A DNA stretch of 64,000 nucleotides, from assembly GCA_965229765.1 (NCBI GenBank), contig CBDDJT010000003.1, forward strand, positions 1,302,001 through 1,366,000, written 5' to 3'. The notes under the pieces were generated by a model. It was not told where the DNA came from. It saw only the letters and a program-made list of their open reading frames with translations, and made no database searches. This stretch comes from ASV31 sp965229765. GTDB taxonomy: Bacteria > Pseudomonadota > Alphaproteobacteria > Rhodobacterales > Rhodobacteraceae. Made by a program: the position numbers and the translations under genes. Positions 55,337 to 64,000 of this stretch are shown piece by piece (the stretch's first letter is position 1; each line of letters starts with the position of its first letter).

Positions 55337-56623
55337 TCATTTACCCAACACAAGGTTCGGAAGCCAGGTGGACAGGGCCGGTACGAAGGTCACCAGCATC
55401 AACAGGCACAACATGATCAGGAAGAACGGGACAGTGCCTCGCAGGACCTCGCTGACCGGGCGCCCGGTTACATTGGACATTACAAACAGGTTCAGACCAA
55501 TCGGCGGTGACAACAGCGCCAGCTCGATGTTGATGACCATGACAACCGCAAAATGTGTCATGTCGATGCCCAATTGCCTCACGACAACAAACACCACCGG
55601 CAACACGATCAGGATAATCGCGACACCTTCCAGAAACATGCCCAGTATCAGCAGGCAGGCATTCATGATCAGAAGAAACTGCCAGGGCTTCAGGTCGCTC
55701 TCCACTATGGAGGCGGCAAAGCTCTGCGGCACACCCGACTTGATGATCCAGGCGCTGACCAACGTCGCGCCCATGATGATCAGGATGATGACCGAGGTTC
55801 GATCGACCGCCTCGGTGAACATCTTCGGAATGTCCCGCAGCTTCGCCGTGCGATAGATCAACAGGACCGCGACGAGGGCACAAAGCACCCCCAGCACCGC
55901 TGCCTCTGTCAGGGTCACGAACCCGCCATAGATACCGCCCAGAACGACGACCGGGATCAGATAGGCCGGGAACGCGTGGATATTGGTCCTTACCAATCGC
56001 CGCGGGCCGACAAAAGGTTCCGCGCGCCCACCCACCTTGTTGGCGACCATGAAGATATAGATCGAGAACAACCCCGCCTGCATGAGGCCCGGGATCACGC
56101 CTCCAAGGAAAAGGCGCGGGATAGATTCCTCGGCGATCAGCCCAAATAGGATCATCGGAAGCGAAGGGGGGATCAGGATGCCAAGCGTTCCGGCAGCGGC
56201 GGTCAGACCCATCGCGAACGTGGTCTTGTAGCCCCGTTCTTCCATCAGCGGCACCAGAAGCGTGCCCATCGCCATGGTCGTCGCAGCCGACGATCCGGTG
56301 ATTGCCGCAAAGACAGCCGTGGCTGCCACACCCGAAATCGCCAGCCCGCCTCTTATCCACCCGATCCACGACAATGCCGCATCGAACAGGATGCGCGCCA
56401 GCCCGCCGCCCTGCATCAACACGGCCGACAGGATGAAGAACGGAACGGAAATCAGGATGGGTGACTGCAGGTGATCAAGAACATGCTGGCCCAGCCCGGC
56501 GATTGTGCGCCCCTCGGCCACAAGCAGGATCGATGCAACGCCCATAAGAACCAGGTAGATCGGAATACCAAGGGCAAGCAGGATCAAAACAGCCACAAGG
56601 GCAATCAAGATCAGCGATGTCAT
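55337..56623 (-). CDS. TRAP transporter large permease (DctM), second system
   Basis: 428-residue DctM subunit with about 12 predicted segments. Seen: IFAAITGSSAATTMAMGTLLVPLMEERGY-like core (AITGSSAATT), LGILIPPSLPMILFG and LALLSPPIGLNLFVMSNVTG. Stop codon lies next to the hydrolase start. Part of dctP-dctQ-dctM-hydrolase. Ligand unknown. Confidence 0.88.
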   Translation of the reverse strand: MTSLILIALVAVLILLALGIPIYLVLMGVASILLVAEGRTIAGLGQHVLDHLQSPILISVPFFILSAVLMQGGGLARILFDAALSWIGWIRGGLAISGVAATAVFAAITGSSAATTMAMGTLLVPLMEERGYKTTFAMGLTAAAGTLGILIPPSLPMILFGLIAEESIPRLFLGGVIPGLMQAGLFSIYIFMVANKVGGRAEPFVGPRRLVRTNIHAFPAYLIPVVVLGGIYGGFVTLTEAAVLGVLCALVAVLLIYRTAKLRDIPKMFTEAVDRTSVIILIIMGATLVSAWIIKSGVPQSFAASIVESDLKPWQFLLIMNACLLILGMFLEGVAIILIVLPVVFVVVRQLGIDMTHFAVVMVINIELALLSPPIGLNLFVMSNVTGRPVSEVLRGTVPFFLIMLCLLMLVTFVPALSTWLPNLVLGK

Positions 56624-56635
56624 AGCGGTGACCCC

Positions 56636-57157
56636 CTAGTCCACACTCGAGTGCTTGGCACTTTCGCCGGTTGTCACCAGCACGCGGAACCGTTCGATGA
56701 TGAACAGCAGGTGCACGACGAAAGCGACCGGCAGCGCAGCGTAGAGAAGCCAGAACGGGGTGCGCAGGGTGGTTTCACTGCGTTCATCCCACAGGATGGC
56801 ATCCTGCACGACAAAATTGCCCGAGTAGATGAAGAACCCGGCAACCCCCATCGCAAACACAAGGGCGAAAAGCTCTGTCGCAAGCTGCCCACGCGGGCCG
56901 AACTTGTTGTACAGGAAATCCACGCGTATGTGCTGCGCCCGCCGTTCGATCCGGGCAACCCCCAGCAGGACTGCCCAGACCAGCATGAACACGCAGATCT
57001 CGAATACCCAGTTCAGCTGAACCGACGGCGATACCAAGCCAAAGCTGGTCAGGTATCGCGTGGCGACGTTGTACACCAGGAGCAGGAACGTGATGCCCAA
57101 GGCCGTTGCCGCGATCCAGCCGATCAGGCGATCGAGATATGCGATCGCCTGACTCAC
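56636..57157 (-). CDS. TRAP transporter small permease (DctQ), second system
   Basis: 173-residue DctQ subunit with four predicted membrane segments; first at about residues 12-30 (IGWIAATALGITFLLLVYN), and ELNWVFEICVFMLVWAVLLG-type core. Overlaps the dctP stop (ATGA) and lies 12 bases before dctM. Confidence 0.85.
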   Translation of the reverse strand: MSQAIAYLDRLIGWIAATALGITFLLLVYNVATRYLTSFGLVSPSVQLNWVFEICVFMLVWAVLLGVARIERRAQHIRVDFLYNKFGPRGQLATELFALVFAMGVAGFFIYSGNFVVQDAILWDERSETTLRTPFWLLYAALPVAFVVHLLFIIERFRVLVTTGESAKHSSVD

Positions 57158-58170
57158 TGGCCAGCGGCCATGGCAGCCAGTTCAACCAGTTTTGGATCAA
57201 GCTTGTACTTGTCGATGACCGCTTCCTGTTGCGACATCATCTGCTCGCGGATCGCACGGGCCGCATCGATATCCGCATCCGAAATGGTCACGCCCCAGCC
57301 TTCCAGCGTGGCCCGCATTTCCGCATCGACGACCAGATTTGCTGCTCGCTGTTCTTCAACGATATCGTTCCAGGTCTCGGTGAAAAGCACCTGCTCTTCA
57401 GCGGTCAGGCTGTCCCAGTACTTCTGGCTGACGATCGGGATCAGAAAGCCGACAATACCCTGGTCCCAGAAGCCATAGCGGACGCCCACATCGGTCAGTT
57501 TCTGCTGAACGACGGACTCGATCGACCCCATGGTCGCATCTACCGTGCCCTGCTGCAGTGCAAGCGGCATGTCGGAGCCGGGCATCACGACCGGGACACC
57601 ACCCATGCCTTCGACGACTGCAGCAGGACCAGCGCCGCCGGGAATGCGAACCTGAAGGCCGACGAATTCTTCGAAATTGCGAAGGGGCTTGCTGGTCGAC
57701 CAATAGTAGACGCGCCCCAGAACCGGCCAGTTGCCCGGAACGACAACGCCCATCTTCTCGCTCAGAAGATCGCTCAGTATGTCGCCAACCTCTCCATCAA
57801 GCATGGCCGACCGCTCTTCGGCCGTCATGCCCTTGAGGACAGGAAGATCCAGCACGTTGATATTGGCTTCGATCCGGCTGAGATAGGGCGACGGCACGGT
57901 CGCCATACCGACATCGCCACGGGCAACCGCCTTGCCCACGTCGCGTGCGTTGTAAAGCTGGCTGCTGTCAAAAACCTTGGCGGTCAGCGCGCCACCCGAG
58001 CGCTCTTCCAGGGCCGCGGCGAAGCTTGCCATTGTGATGGTCTGGATGTGCTGCGGCGGCGTCGCCGACGAGATTACGAGTTCATCGGCGGCCATCGCCG
58101 TCGTGGCTGCACTTGCCAGCAGCGCCGCCGTACATCCGGTGGCCACCGCCTTGCAGATCGAATTGAGCAT
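57154..58170 (-). CDS. TRAP transporter substrate-binding protein (DctP), second system
   Basis: 338-residue periplasmic DctP-family protein. Sec signal peptide at residues 1 to about 27 (KAVATGCTAALLASAATTAMA), no twin arginine, unlike the DHPS-operon homologue. Seen: LQVRIPGGAGPAAVVEGMGGVPVVMPGSDMPLALQQGTVDATMGS, the ligand-Arg region. First gene of a TRAP-hydrolase operon, with no hairpin between it and dctQ (4-base overlap). Ligand probably a carboxylate whose ester or amide is cut by the hydrolase. Confidence 0.87.
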   Translation of the reverse strand: MLNSICKAVATGCTAALLASAATTAMAADELVISSATPPQHIQTITMASFAAALEERSGGALTAKVFDSSQLYNARDVGKAVARGDVGMATVPSPYLSRIEANINVLDLPVLKGMTAEERSAMLDGEVGDILSDLLSEKMGVVVPGNWPVLGRVYYWSTSKPLRNFEEFVGLQVRIPGGAGPAAVVEGMGGVPVVMPGSDMPLALQQGTVDATMGSIESVVQQKLTDVGVRYGFWDQGIVGFLIPIVSQKYWDSLTAEEQVLFTETWNDIVEEQRAANLVVDAEMRATLEGWGVTISDADIDAARAIREQMMSQQEAVIDKYKLDPKLVELAAMAAGQ

Positions 58171-58609
58171 TCTTTTTCCTCCCTTTGAAGCGGACGACCC
58201 GCATCGGCGGAATGCTATTCAGCGTCACGATAATAAAAAATAAAAATTTTGGACACGTGATAACGATTGCTTATGTCATGTCCGGCGTTCGGAGGGTCGT
58301 ACTTCCGATCGCCACGACCACCGCGCACATCGACCGGACCCGATCTGCGCGTTCTTGGCCAAGGAACGACGCATGACGCGGCACAAGCAGCGTTGCGCCG
58401 GGCCTGGCGATACCCTGCATCTCGCTATGATCGACCGGCCCTTGAATCCGCTCAAGAAGGGGCTGGAAGAAATAAGGAAAGCGTCGCTACCGCTCTCTTG
58501 TCCGAACCCGGGCCCATATGGAGGCTCGGACAGGAATCGAAAGATCCATGGACGAGGTGATAAGCATTTTCCATTACGCCGATGCCCATGAAACCCGCTA
58601 GCTGGACCA
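58171..58609. other. Divergent region between TRAP operon and DUF3237 gene
   Basis: 439 bases. An AT-rich block near 58225-58270 (runs of A and T around ATAAAAAATAAAAATTTTGG) is the likely promoter area of the TRAP operon. No convincing gene; small frames here lack ribosome sites. Confidence 0.5.
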
Positions 58610-59089
58610 ATGAACGATTCTGAGATTCTGGCCCGGATTGCCCCGGCCGAGCCATCGACAAGACTGATCTGGACGGCAATCGTCGATGTCGCAGACCGAA
58701 TTGACCTTGGGGCCGCGTCCTCGGGGCACCGTTTCATGGTGCCGATCCTCGGGGGTCGCTTCTATTCGGGACCCGGTATCGATGGGCTGAACGGCTGGAT
58801 CCTGGCAGGGGGGGCCGACAGGCAGGTGCTGCGCCCCGATGGCATCAAGGAACTCGACGCGCTCTATGAGATGCGAACCGAGGATGACATCACGATCACG
58901 GTGCGAAACCGCGTCATCGTCGACGAGACCCGGAAACCGGATCGCTACGCCATGTCGGTCATTTCAGCCCAGGCACCGGCGGGACGCCTTGAATGGCTGA
59001 ACCGCCGCATTCTGATAGGCACTCTTCAAACCGCTCGCCCGGATCGCCAGGCCGTTGTCGTGCGAGCATGGAAAACCGACACCCATTGA
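58610..59089 (+). CDS. DUF3237 family protein
   Basis: 159-residue small beta-barrel-type protein of the DUF3237 family; the function of the family is not established. Seen: GHRFMVPILGGRFYSGPGIDGLNGWILAGGADRQVLRPDGIKELDALYEMRTEDDITI, the family core. No signal peptide. Divergent from the TRAP-hydrolase operon across 439 bases, and 236 bases before the GH116 gene; such proteins often neighbour aromatic or small-ester catabolic genes. Confidence 0.8.
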   Translation: MNDSEILARIAPAEPSTRLIWTAIVDVADRIDLGAASSGHRFMVPILGGRFYSGPGIDGLNGWILAGGADRQVLRPDGIKELDALYEMRTEDDITITVRNRVIVDETRKPDRYAMSVISAQAPAGRLEWLNRRILIGTLQTARPDRQAVVVRAWKTDTH

Positions 59090-59325
59090 GCGGCAGAATT
59101 GCTGCGACAGATCGCGGGACGGCCAAATCGCAAACAGCCTCTCGCGCGTGGCCTGCCCACACGGGAAGCGTCGCACACGAAGGTATCCCGCCGGGATGAC
59201 GCACCGAAGGTTCACATGGCTGCAAAGCCCCGTCGCGACACGCCTTCTTTTCAGATGGGATTCAGGCCATTGTCCCCGCGAATTTGGTGCTGATCTGTCG
59301 TTCGCTCTTTGGCGGGGGTTTTCTC

Positions 59326-61686
59326 ATGCGCAACGATCCCTTCGTGCCTCCGCCGGCGTCGTTGAAGCGCGCCGAAGGTCACGGCGTCAACGCGTCCGTC
59401 GGCAAACTCGACGCCCTGTTTCAGCCGCTGCAGGCCACGGGTGTTCCACTGGGCGGCATTGGCACCGGCGGGATCACGCGAGCGTCCGACGGGCGCTTCA
59501 GCCGCTGGACGTTGAAGGCTGGCGGCGTGGCAAAGTTCACCATGCCGGCCAACGGGTTCATCCTGCGAACCTGTCCGCAGGGCGGCACACCAGACGCCGT
59601 GGCACTGCAACCCGATCCCGGCACGGCGGAACTCTCGGCATTCCGCTATGAGACGGTTGCACCCGAATGGGCAGGCCTCTTTCCGGTCGCCTGGCATCGG
59701 CACCGCGCGTTTGGCGGTGTCGTGGCAGAGTGCAAGTCGTTCTCGCCCGTCATCGCGGGGGATTTCGCAAGCGCATCGCTTCCCGTCGCGGTATTCGACT
59801 GGCGGGTCAGCAACACGGGAAGCAAGCCGGTCGAGGCGTCGCTTGCCTTCACCTTCGCCAACCTGAACGGCTGGTTCGGCGCGCCGACAGAGTGCCGTCC
59901 GGACAGGGTTGCGGCGGGCTGTTTCAACCGGGCCTTCGATGCCGGGAACGGCGCGGGCGTGATCCTGGACCGGCGCTTCGACGGCGCGCCGCCACCCGAA
60001 GGTACGGGCGAATGGGCCATTTCAATAGCCGGAGACGCCGACATGTACCACAGCCAAACCGTGTGCTTTGACGGTACGGGCGACGGCCATGACTTCTGGG
60101 ACACCTATGTCGCCACCGGCGATGCGCCCGACCTCGGCGCTGGATGGGTGAGCGAAAGCGGGTTTCGCGAAACGCCACCTGCCCATCCAACCGGCGCGGT
60201 CTGCACCCGAATGACCCTGGCGCCAGGCGACGTTCGCACAGTGCGCGCGACGCTCGTCTGGGACATGCCGACGCTGACATTCGGGCAGGGCCGCCGCTGG
60301 CTGCGGGCCTATACCGACGCGTGGGGCGAAAGCGGCCGCAGGGCCGCCGCATTGACCCGTCATGCCCGGGCGAATGCGGCCGACTGGGACCGGAACATCG
60401 CCCGCTGGCATGACGAGACCAGCACGAGGATCGGACCGGAGCCGCACCGCGCGGGCGTCGCCATCAACGAATCCTATTTCCTTGTCGACGGGCTGACCGT
60501 CGCGACTTCGGCTACGGGATCGCCCACGGGGCGGCGCCATTTCGGGCTGATCGAGTGCCACGACTACGCGCTGTACAATACCATGGATCTCTGGATCTAC
60601 GCCGCCGAGGCCGTCGCGCGGTTCTTTCCCGAACTGGCGGCGAGCGTGGCGCAGGATTTCGCCGAACAGCTTTTGGCCGATGACCCGGCACACCGGCGGC
60701 ACCGGTGGGACGCGACGCCCTTTGCCATCAACCCACGCGGCGTCTGCCCGCATGATCTGGGGGGCCCCGGCGAGGACCCCTTCATCACCCCGAATTCCTA
60801 CACCTACCGCGACGGTACGCGGTGGAAGGATCTCAACTGCGATCTCGTGCTGTGCGTTTACCGCGAAGGACAGCAGATCGGACCTGACTGGCGACAGGCA
60901 CGATTTCCGGCCGTCAAGGCCGCTATCGACCACCTGCAACAATTCGACCGCGACGGCGACGGGCTGATAGAGAATGACTGCACGCCCGACCAGACCTTCG
61001 ACAATATCCCCATGACTGGCCCATCAAGTTATTGCGGCGGGCTATGGATAGCCGCACTTCTGGCAGGCGCCGCGCTGGCCCAGGAGGCCGGGCACCCAGG
61101 CGTGGCGGCGGCCTGGCGTGAACAGGCAAACGCTGCAAGGGCGGCCTATACCGCGCGGCTCTTCAATGGACGCTGGTTTCGCGTCGACACGGATGGTGCA
61201 TTCTCCGAGGCCTGTTTCATCGAACAGCTTTTTGGCCCCTTCCTCGCCCGCCGACTGGGCCTTGGGGATATCGTGGCCGGGGACCACGCCCGCTCGGCAC
61301 TGTCGGAAATCTATGTGCGAAACTTCGTGCAGGCGGGGAACGGGGAAGGCGCCGTTTCCCTGACCGGGCTTTCAAGCGCCGCGCTGGCCGCCCTGCCCCA
61401 CAAGGACGATCCGACCTTCCAGACCGCCGAAATCCAGCCTGGTTTCAATTTCAGCCTTGCCGCACAACTTGAAGCGTGGGGGCTAAGGAACGAGGCCGAA
61501 ACCTTGCGCAAGGCACTGCATTTTCAGCTCTACGAACGGCGTAACCTGGTCTTTCAGACGCCAGCCGCTTTCGACAAGGGCTCGCTGCGCTGTCGCGCGG
61601 TGCTGAACATGCGGCCGATGGCGGCCTGGTGGATCGACGACACGGGCTGGCGTGCCGGCACGTCGGCGGTTCCCGACACAAAGTGA
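59326..61686 (+). CDS. GH116 glycoside hydrolase (GBA2-type beta-glucosidase family)
   Basis: 786-residue hydrolase with an N-terminal beta-sandwich (about residues 30-330) and a C-terminal (alpha/alpha)6 barrel. Seen: GVPLGGIGTGGITRASDGRFSRWTLK, a family hallmark; Glu410 in FGLIECHDY at the nucleophile position; Asp555 and Asp559 in PDQTFDNI, followed by MTGPSSYCGGLW, at the acid/base region. GGGGG precedes ATG 59326; the frame continues to 59284 without family features. No signal peptide, so it acts inside the cell on a beta-glucoside, glucosylceramide-like lipid or xyloside. Substrate unknown. Confidence 0.85.
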   Translation: MRNDPFVPPPASLKRAEGHGVNASVGKLDALFQPLQATGVPLGGIGTGGITRASDGRFSRWTLKAGGVAKFTMPANGFILRTCPQGGTPDAVALQPDPGTAELSAFRYETVAPEWAGLFPVAWHRHRAFGGVVAECKSFSPVIAGDFASASLPVAVFDWRVSNTGSKPVEASLAFTFANLNGWFGAPTECRPDRVAAGCFNRAFDAGNGAGVILDRRFDGAPPPEGTGEWAISIAGDADMYHSQTVCFDGTGDGHDFWDTYVATGDAPDLGAGWVSESGFRETPPAHPTGAVCTRMTLAPGDVRTVRATLVWDMPTLTFGQGRRWLRAYTDAWGESGRRAAALTRHARANAADWDRNIARWHDETSTRIGPEPHRAGVAINESYFLVDGLTVATSATGSPTGRRHFGLIECHDYALYNTMDLWIYAAEAVARFFPELAASVAQDFAEQLLADDPAHRRHRWDATPFAINPRGVCPHDLGGPGEDPFITPNSYTYRDGTRWKDLNCDLVLCVYREGQQIGPDWRQARFPAVKAAIDHLQQFDRDGDGLIENDCTPDQTFDNIPMTGPSSYCGGLWIAALLAGAALAQEAGHPGVAAAWREQANAARAAYTARLFNGRWFRVDTDGAFSEACFIEQLFGPFLARRLGLGDIVAGDHARSALSEIYVRNFVQAGNGEGAVSLTGLSSAALAALPHKDDPTFQTAEIQPGFNFSLAAQLEAWGLRNEAETLRKALHFQLYERRNLVFQTPAAFDKGSLRCRAVLNMRPMAAWWIDDTGWRAGTSAVPDTK

Positions 61687-62021
61687 GACCCGCCAATGCC
61701 GTGATGCGCATTGGCGCAAAGCCTGGCCGATGTGCCAAGCGCCGTCGTGACATCTCCTCTCCTTGAACAGAAGCTCTGGCGCGCGCAATCTTTGGAGGTC
61801 CTCACCGTTTCACATCATGGCGCAGAACAAGGCATGGGACATCTCGCAGCAATCCCGGGCCTGGGTCGGCGGCGCGCCATACTCTCCGGGCAGTGCCGCC
61901 ACAGGGCCAGTCCGGTCGCGGGCTTTCCGGGCTGAATGGCGGACCACTTCAACAGACCGGGCTCCCCGCGCCGACGGCAGGACCCTGGCGAACGAACTGT
62001 GTGGACCGCTGCGCTCTACCC
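61687..62021. other. Gap between convergent GH116 and ABC transporter genes
   Basis: 335 bases between convergent stops. Contains the hairpin at 61691-61716; open frames in the remainder show no family match or ribosome site. Confidence 0.5.
61691..61716 (+). terminator. Hairpin after the GH116 gene
   Basis: CGCCAATGC (61691-61699) and GCATTGGCG (61708-61716) form a perfect 9-bp stem with an 8-base loop, 4 bases after the stop. No T tract; likely transcript end. Confidence 0.6.
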
Positions 62022-63701
62022 TCAGATGCTGGGTGTAAGCTGCAGGAGTTCGCGGCTGTAGTCGGCCTGGGGGGCGGTGAAGAAATCCTCGGACGGTCGT
62101 GCCTCGACCACCTTGCCGGATCTCAGAACCGTTATGTCGTCGCTCATCTGCCTGACCACGGCAAGGTTATGACTGATGAAAAGGATGGTGAGGCCGAATC
62201 TTGATTGCAACTCCTTGAGCAGATTCAGGATCTGGGCCTGAATCGAGACATCAAGAGCACTTGTCGGCTCGTCACAGATCAGCACACGAGGCCGGGCAAG
62301 CAGGGATCGGGCGATGGCGATCCGTTGCCGTTGTCCGCCCGAGAATTGGTGCGGGTAGCGATCGATTGCATCTTCGGCCAGACCCACAAGGTCGAGCATG
62401 GCGGCTGCAAGGTCACGGCGTTTGGCCGCGTCTGGCTCCAATCCGTAAAGCCATAGCGGCTCGGCCAGAATATCGCCGATACGGTGGCGGGAATTGAGGC
62501 TGCTGTAAGGATCCTGAAAGACCATCTGAATCAAGCGGCGCGACGGGTCCTTGCGATTGCGTTGACGCGCCAGCGGCAAAGGCCTTGCCCCCAGCGTCAG
62601 GTTTCCTGCGCTGGGCTGGACAAGTCCCGTTATCACCTTGGCGATGGTTGACTTTCCGGACCCGCTTTCGCCGACAAGCCCCATGACAGTTCCGGGCCGG
62701 ACCTGCATGGAAACCCCGTCAAGCGCGACAAAATCCTCTGGCTTTCGGAAAAGTCGCTCTCGCGGACCTGCGAAGCGGACCGAGATGTCCGCCATCCCAA
62801 GACCCTCGCCCAGTGCCTGCTCGCCTTCCCGCAGCCACGTCTCTGCATCGGCGGCGGACCGTCCGTGCGGGGCCTTGTGTTTCGGCGTGTCGCTGTCGGG
62901 CACGTGAAAGCGGTCGCTCTTGCGGTCAAGGCGGGGCACGGCTGCCAGTAGCGATGTCGTATAGGGATGACCGGGCGCGGCAAGCACCCCCGCAGTCGGC
63001 CCAGACTCCATCACCTTTCCCCCCCGAAGGACCGTGACCTTGTCCGTGATCTGGGCGATCACGCCAATATCGTGGGTAATCAGCAGAAAGCCGATTCCCC
63101 GCGACCGGGCCAGCCGCCGGATCAGGTCCAGAACCTGCGATTGCACGGCGACATCAAGCGCGGTTGTCGGCTCGTCCGCGATGATCAGTTCGGGGTTGGT
63201 GCAAAGCGCAAGCGCAATGACGACGCGTTGCCGCATCCCACCTGAAAACTGGTGCGGGTAGGCCTTGATGCGACGCGCGGCATTCTCGATTCCGATCTCT
63301 TCAAGTAACGCGACGGAACGGTCCCGCGCCTCGGCCGCGCTGACATCCTCATGCGCCTGGATCGTCTCGATCAGCTGGCTCTCGATCGTCATCAAGGGAT
63401 TGAGGCTGGTCTGCGGATCCTGAAAGATCATCGAAATCCGCGCACCACGCAGGCGATGAACCTGGTTCGGGCCAAGGCTGCGAAGATCGGTATCCCCCAG
63501 GACAAGATTGCCCCCGGCCACGAAGCCCGGTGGCTGGAGCAATCCGATGATCGCGGCCCCGATGGTCGACTTGCCGGCGCCGCTTTCGCCAACCAGTCCG
63601 TGAATCTCGCCTCGATCGACGGTCAGAGAGACGTCCTCGACCGCCGTGAAATCACCGAACCTGCCGGGAAACCGGACCGTCAGGTTCTCGACCGTCAGCA
63701 T
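62022..63701 (-). CDS. Peptide/nickel-type ABC transporter ATP-binding protein, two fused ATPase domains
   Basis: 559-residue fusion of DppD- and DppF-like ATPases. Seen: first Walker A GESGAGKS (residues 38-45), signature FSGGMRQRVVIALALC, then a second cassette (after about residue 290) with GESGSGKST, QFSGGQRQRIAIARSLL and CDEPTSALDVSIQAQ. ATG 63701 overlaps the stop of the permease gene (TAATG). It energises import of peptides or another oligopeptide-type substrate. The permease and binding-protein genes lie right of the window. Confidence 0.9.
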   Translation of the reverse strand: MLTVENLTVRFPGRFGDFTAVEDVSLTVDRGEIHGLVGESGAGKSTIGAAIIGLLQPPGFVAGGNLVLGDTDLRSLGPNQVHRLRGARISMIFQDPQTSLNPLMTIESQLIETIQAHEDVSAAEARDRSVALLEEIGIENAARRIKAYPHQFSGGMRQRVVIALALCTNPELIIADEPTTALDVAVQSQVLDLIRRLARSRGIGFLLITHDIGVIAQITDKVTVLRGGKVMESGPTAGVLAAPGHPYTTSLLAAVPRLDRKSDRFHVPDSDTPKHKAPHGRSAADAETWLREGEQALGEGLGMADISVRFAGPRERLFRKPEDFVALDGVSMQVRPGTVMGLVGESGSGKSTIAKVITGLVQPSAGNLTLGARPLPLARQRNRKDPSRRLIQMVFQDPYSSLNSRHRIGDILAEPLWLYGLEPDAAKRRDLAAAMLDLVGLAEDAIDRYPHQFSGGQRQRIAIARSLLARPRVLICDEPTSALDVSIQAQILNLLKELQSRFGLTILFISHNLAVVRQMSDDITVLRSGKVVEARPSEDFFTAPQADYSRELLQLTPSI

Positions 63702-64000
63702 TAGCGAAGCCTCGGATTGAAGACGTCGCGCAGAAAATCGCCCAGTACGTTGATCGACACGACGAGAGCGACCAGAAAGATCGTCGGTATCCAGAGGATC
63801 CACCATTCCCCCGAAAAGAGAAACTGCATCCCGATGCGGATCAACGTGCCCAGGGACGGGCTGTCGGCGGGCAGGCCGATGCCGAGAAAACTGAGCGTGG
63901 CCTCAAGCAGGATGGCCGACGCCAGATCGACCGTCATGATGACCAGCAGCGGTCCCATGATGTTCGGCAGGATATGCCGCAGCATCACACGCAAGGGATG
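63701..64000 (-). CDS. Peptide-type ABC transporter permease, DppC-like, 3' part
   Basis: C-terminal 99 residues of a DppC/OppC-family permease; the 5' end is right of the window. Seen: HPLRVMLRHILPNIMGPLLVIMT (EAA-loop region), ATLSFLGIGLPADSPSLGTLIRIG, and a final membrane segment ending in GDFLRDVFNPRLR. Shares a TAATG overlap with the ATPase gene. Confidence 0.88.
   Translation of the reverse strand, partial: HPLRVMLRHILPNIMGPLLVIMTVDLASAILLEATLSFLGIGLPADSPSLGTLIRIGMQFLFSGEWWILWIPTIFLVALVVSINVLGDFLRDVFNPRLR

Overview
The window is a gene-dense, high-GC segment (AT-rich only at a few operator regions) from an alphaproteobacterium, most likely a Rhodobacteraceae/Roseobacter-group heterotroph. 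This rests on the Rhodobacter-type smoEFGK-smoS-mtlK polyol operon, two TRAP transporters, a sulfopropanediol (DHPS)/sulfolactate pathway, a DabAB bicarbonate system and a dimethylglycine-dehydrogenase/MttB operon. I see no rRNA, tRNA, CRISPR array, insertion sequence or phage gene. It reads as chromosome specialised for importing and oxidising small organic compounds.

Layout. 1-10.1 kb: purine salvage and uptake (3' end of guanine deaminase, 8-oxoguanine deaminase, HisN-type phosphatase, XRE regulator, quinone oxidoreductase, four-gene BMP-family nucleoside ABC transporter). 10.1-15.1 kb: dabA/dabB inorganic-carbon transporter with a divergent LysR regulator. 15.2-18.3 kb: a type I secretion ABC protein and HlyD adaptor without a visible substrate. 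18.4-25.9 kb: sorbitol/mannitol ABC transporter and dehydrogenases with a LacI regulator. 26.3-32.9 kb: a transglutaminase/DUF2126 - circularly permuted ATP-grasp/alpha-E - transglutaminase operon, the usual company of the proteasome-like protease Anbu, but with no Anbu gene.

32.9-45.5 kb: a long minus-strand operon for 2,3-dihydroxypropane-1-sulfonate. It contains a TRAP transporter preceded by a small 72-residue membrane protein, an HpsN-type dehydrogenase, two further alcohol dehydrogenases, the SuyAB sulfolactate sulfo-lyase, a sulfolactate dehydrogenase, a sulfate/sulfite exporter, UspA and an acyltransferase. It is headed by a divergent LacI regulator and two palindromic operators 22 bp apart.

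45.6-53.1 kb: flavin oxidoreductases and a tightly overlapped operon (DMGDH/GcvT fusion, non-pyrrolysine MttB homologue, TetR, DAO-family oxidase), probably for demethylating an N-methylated compound. 53.4-58.2 kb: LysR regulator, alpha/beta hydrolase and a second TRAP transporter. 58.6-61.7 kb: a DUF3237 protein and a GH116 glycosidase. 62.0-64.0 kb: a fused two-domain peptide-type ABC ATPase and the 3' end of its permease.

Three substrate-binding-protein genes (BMP, SmoE, DHPS DctP) are each followed by a strong GC-rich intercistronic hairpin, a shared layout that probably sets excess expression of the binding protein. The best candidates for something undescribed are the Anbu-less amidoligase operon, the MttB/DMGDH operon, and the small TRAP-linked membrane protein.
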